NCBI RefSeq assembly: GCF_020882245.1
Contig: NC_083597.1
Span: forward strand, 46,168,152-46,232,151
Length of the DNA: 64,000 nt
Reading direction: 5' to 3'
Origin: Rhopalosiphum padi
Lineage: Eukaryota > Arthropoda > Insecta > Hemiptera > Aphididae
Shown: in pieces, positions 60,560-64,000 of the stretch
Layout of the letters: each line of letters starts with the position of its first letter
How positions within the stretch are numbered: position 1 is the stretch's first letter
Notes under the pieces: model-generated
Database searches by the model: none
Seen by the model: the letters and a program-made list of their open reading frames with translations, nothing else
What the model was told of the DNA's origin: nothing
Translations under genes and position numbers: made by a program

Positions 60560-63500
60560 AATCATAATATTGATAATATTGTTCAATAATGTTAGCGTAC
60601 CATTTTTTTTTTTCACTACTTACCTATATGTTTTAAAAAATAATAATTCTTGGTTATGAATGTTATGATAGTTGCGGGTACAATATTTTTCTTATTGCCG
60701 TTGCTTTCTTATATTACACTTAACTTATAGCTAAAATACTTATTAGTTATTAGTTATTATATATTAGGAAATATACCTCTATGGAGGAGTAAAGCCTCCT
60801 CTTTTTCATACCTTATAGATTTTTAGTTTTACCACAATTTTTTCCCAAGAATTTACCCACGATTATACCCCTATAGTTGTATAAATTTATTTTGATTTCG
60901 AAAGTTTCCAGCTTCCCCTATCCCATAAACAACCCACCCAAAATATTACGTATAAGTCTACGAACAAAGCTAAACGTCAGTATTGTATTACAAGTGAATA
61001 ATGTATAAACGCTATAAACATAAAGTGTCACTGTTAAAATGTTACATGCAGAGCCATAAGGTATTAAATTTGAATTCAATGGTAAATCATTTTATATTAT
61101 AAACAAACAACAGTTCTGAGATGTTTCGTCCACTAGTATAGGATACTTTATAATATAATATTTATTTATTTTTAAACGGCAACATCATTGTTTTTCCAAA
61201 AATTCGGATAGAATATATTATTTTAACGAAATTTTAACTTAAAATCATCACTATAAGAAATAAAATGTGTTTAATTATACGTTATCTAACTGGTACTTTA
61301 TCTGCAAATAATAATTTAATAATAACGTAGATCAGTAACTCGATGGATATCTCAAGTATTTAATACTAATTCGTGTTTAGTTGATTAAAATAATGTGATT
61401 ACCATTAAAACTATTTTTATATAGTGGAATTTTTTTGTCAAGGTGCCGCTATACACCGACAATTGTTTTACTTGTCTATCTCAGTATCTCCCACGTAATA
61501 TAGGAACAAAGATATTCTGTATTTTCACGATTACGACTCTCTGGTTCAGTTTAGGGCAAGTCACCTATTATATATTTTATGAAGAAGGTTTTTAATATTT
61601 ACATTTTTTATAAATATATAAGTAAGCAAGTTTTGATTTAAAATACTTTCGATTATTTTTAACCATTAATAACTTATTTAAACAATTTTATGGAAATAGA
61701 CAGAGAAAATAAATTCTGGTGGACGGTCCCTTAATGTTAATAGTTCTAATAATCAAATTATATGTAAAAAGTATTTAATTTGATGAAAAAGACCATTTTG
61801 CTTTGCTTTTATTTTTTAACTAGATCTGTTTATGCAATATTAGTTTTTAGTGTTTTTACCCATGTGATATACCTGTTTATTAGCTAAGGTTTTCTATAAT
61901 TGTATGAATATGAATATTGCTGAAAAAGTTTTAATTTAGATATGGCGAATGACAACGTAATGAACGCCTTTAGTTTCTATAGGACAGGATGTATGCCGAA
62001 CGTCGAATAACGATACCATCTACTTCATATATAATATGTCTTACTATAAATCAAGAAAAAAAGATATACATTTTAAACTAAATCTCTTGTTATTAATTTC
62101 ATTAATGCATGTTAAAGAAATAAAAATAACGCTTAATTATTTGACACTTTATTATTTATAGTGGTTATAAGTTAAAATTTCGTAAAAAAACGATTTATGT
62201 ATAAACAAAGTTTTCGATTTACTCCAACTTGATCAATTTTGTAAATAAAAAATAATACCTTACCCTAAATTAGAGAAAATAATGGTGTTGCCATTTATGA
62301 AAAAAAGATAGGTTAAATAGTTAGGTAAGCTGTAAGGTACATGTGCAAAAAAGGTAAACATTTTAAATTTCCCTGAAAATGTGTATTTTGGTACTCCTTT
62401 TTGATCCCCAAAAGCTCTATTTCATTATTTCAATCGGTGAAACACGATTGCGTAAAATTTTTATCTGCAACTTTGAAGCACTGTTACCATCATTTGATTT
62501 GAACTAATAGAACGTATAATTTGAAACTAATCTGAAAGTTTTTATCGAACTTATAACGCTCAATTTCATAGCTCCTATCCTTCTGGAATCATGTACGAAA
62601 ATGCAATTACTATTTAAAGTTCGAATTAAAAAAATGGAAAATGCTAATTTAATTGGTATAAAAAAAATCATGAAATAATATAATAATTAATACAAAATTC
62701 ATAAAAATATTATAACATTTGTCAAAGATTAATTATTTAAGTGGTACCAACGTATACATTTTTAAATTGAATACACTTTTACAATTCAGATTTTAAATAT
62801 TTTATTATTTTTTTTAAATATTTTGACTTAAATCATTTTTTCAAAATTTAATTTTTACTGATCATAAATAAAAACCTTAATGTTGCAACCTTGCACAGCA
62901 AATCATACGCAATCGTTTGTCTTTTGGGGTAAATATTAAAGTTAACTGTTTAACGTACGCAATCGTGTTGACTTACGCAATCATATTCCCAAAAAGGTGC
63001 ACCATACGCAATCGTGTGGTACCAATTTCAATATAGATCAACCAACAGGTGAGATATTTAGTGGTACCTTAAATCATGATCATATTGTGTAGTTGTAGTA
63101 TGTGAAAATATTACGGGACTGACATTTTTCACATGGTATTAAATCATAACATCGAGAAATACATATTTTGTATTTTTGCCTTGTATACTTAAATTTCATT
63201 TATATAATATAATATACATTATACTAGCACAATTTTATTGCATGTCAGTATAGTTACATATAACCTTATAATAATTAGTATAATAGTACAATTACTACAA
63301 TTATAATAGGATTATATTTATTCAATGATAATTTTAATATTTATATTTTCCATTTCTTAAAAAATTAGCCACCCCCAAAACTTTGCCGGTCTAGGCGTAA
63401 ATCCGGCTCTGGGAACACCTATTCAGCCATTCTCAAATAATATTTATCGATCTATAAATCATCTACCTATGTTTTATATTATGATAAATGCGATTATCAG

Positions 63501-64000
63501 AGACGATTAGCGATTACAACAATTCCATTAAAAAACATTACTATACAGTCTACAATTGTGATTTGTAATAAAACTTTTATAAATTAATAATTAAAAATAA
63601 ATTCATTATTTATTATTAATGAATATACATATAATAATATAATATAAATGAGATGATAACTATAAAAAGAAATGGGAGAATTTTTCTCATAATAATATAG
63701 ATAGACGATAGACAGGTGTTCCCATTATTTTTTTTTTTGAGAGTATACTAAGTCATCAAATACTAAAATATAAACATTTAATACAATACAATACGCAGTA
63801 TACTCATAATATGGAACAATATTTTAAGAGTTGGTATACAGCGTATATTATATAGTATACCCCCTTATATATACATATAATATTTATACTTTATAGGTTT
63901 TATTCAATTCAGAAATATAATAATCTAACCTTAACATTTTTTCCTTAAATATTATAGTTTTTTGAAGGTTGCTAATTCTGCATTTAATACGTGTGTTACT
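60560..64000. other. Gene-free AT-rich end of the window
   Basis: No gene was recognised. It contains the TACGCAATCGT word cluster (62444-63015) and, near 63370-63410, a fragment (CCGGTCTAGGCGTAAATCCG, then GGCTCTGGG) resembling a mobile-element end. The remainder is AT-rich with no ORF resembling a protein. Confidence 0.4.
62444..63015. repeat. Cluster of TACGCAATCGT words
   Basis: The 11-mer TACGCAATCGT occurs at 62906-62916, 62956-62966 and 63005-63015, with one variant (TACGCAATCAT) at 62974-62984. A perfect inverted copy lies at 62444-62454. Spacings between the clustered copies are 50, 18 and 31 bases. The intervening sequence is not repeated. Confidence 0.75.

Noticed and set aside
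1..64000. tRNA, rRNA or CRISPR loci
   Set aside because: No cloverleaf with A/B boxes, no rRNA-like conserved blocks and no spaced direct-repeat arrays were seen. This is a manual reading, so a covariance-model scan could still find a small RNA.

Overview
The window is arthropod nuclear DNA. It is very AT-rich, intron-rich and full of small DNA transposons. The five recognisable genes are insect or general animal genes: Mob4, Nup160, two short-wavelength opsins and G-protein alpha-s. Base composition, the frequent GGTACCTA-type words and the opsin sequences suggest a hemipteran, probably an aphid. That species call is inference; no database was searched.

Layout. 1-691 (+) holds the last two exons of an unrecognised gene. 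678-2592 (-) is a complete five-exon Mob4 (phocein) gene whose coding end overlaps that of the unknown gene by 14 bp, tail to tail. 5665-9267 (+) is Nup160 as one uninterrupted 1200-codon exon, probably with a non-coding first exon near 4.4 kb. 13963-21667 (+) and 28460-36575 (+) are two eight-exon opsin genes in tandem with the same intron positions and phases. They share a short promoter block not explained by coding sequence. 36.6-50.9 kb is mostly intergenic repeat-rich DNA with one small GC-rich ORF at 41.57-41.92 kb. 50959-56366 (-) is a complete ten-exon G-alpha-s gene; its 5' side lies in a 2 kb GC-rich, microsatellite-rich island (56.2-58.3 kb) that is probably its promoter. 58.3-64 kb has no recognisable gene, but holds a terminal-inverted-repeat element with a cysteine-rich CXC-like remnant and a cluster of a CGCAATCGT word.

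Biology. The opsin pair is the most interesting part. The upstream copy keeps the TM2 lysine that is typical of insect UV opsins. The downstream copy has valine there while keeping the retinal lysine, the EL2 glutamate, DRY and HEK, so it looks like an intact opsin shifted away from UV. G-alpha-s is the cAMP-pathway G protein; insect visual opsins usually couple through Gq, so nearness to the opsins need not mean a functional link. The introns and spacers carry several non-autonomous hAT-like elements (some with exact 8-bp target duplications), pogo-like elements with TA duplications, TTAA-flanked foldbacks, a decayed hAT transposase fragment and a possible Helitron end.

All exon boundaries were read by eye from splice signals, reading-frame continuity and protein-family similarity; they are not transcript-supported.
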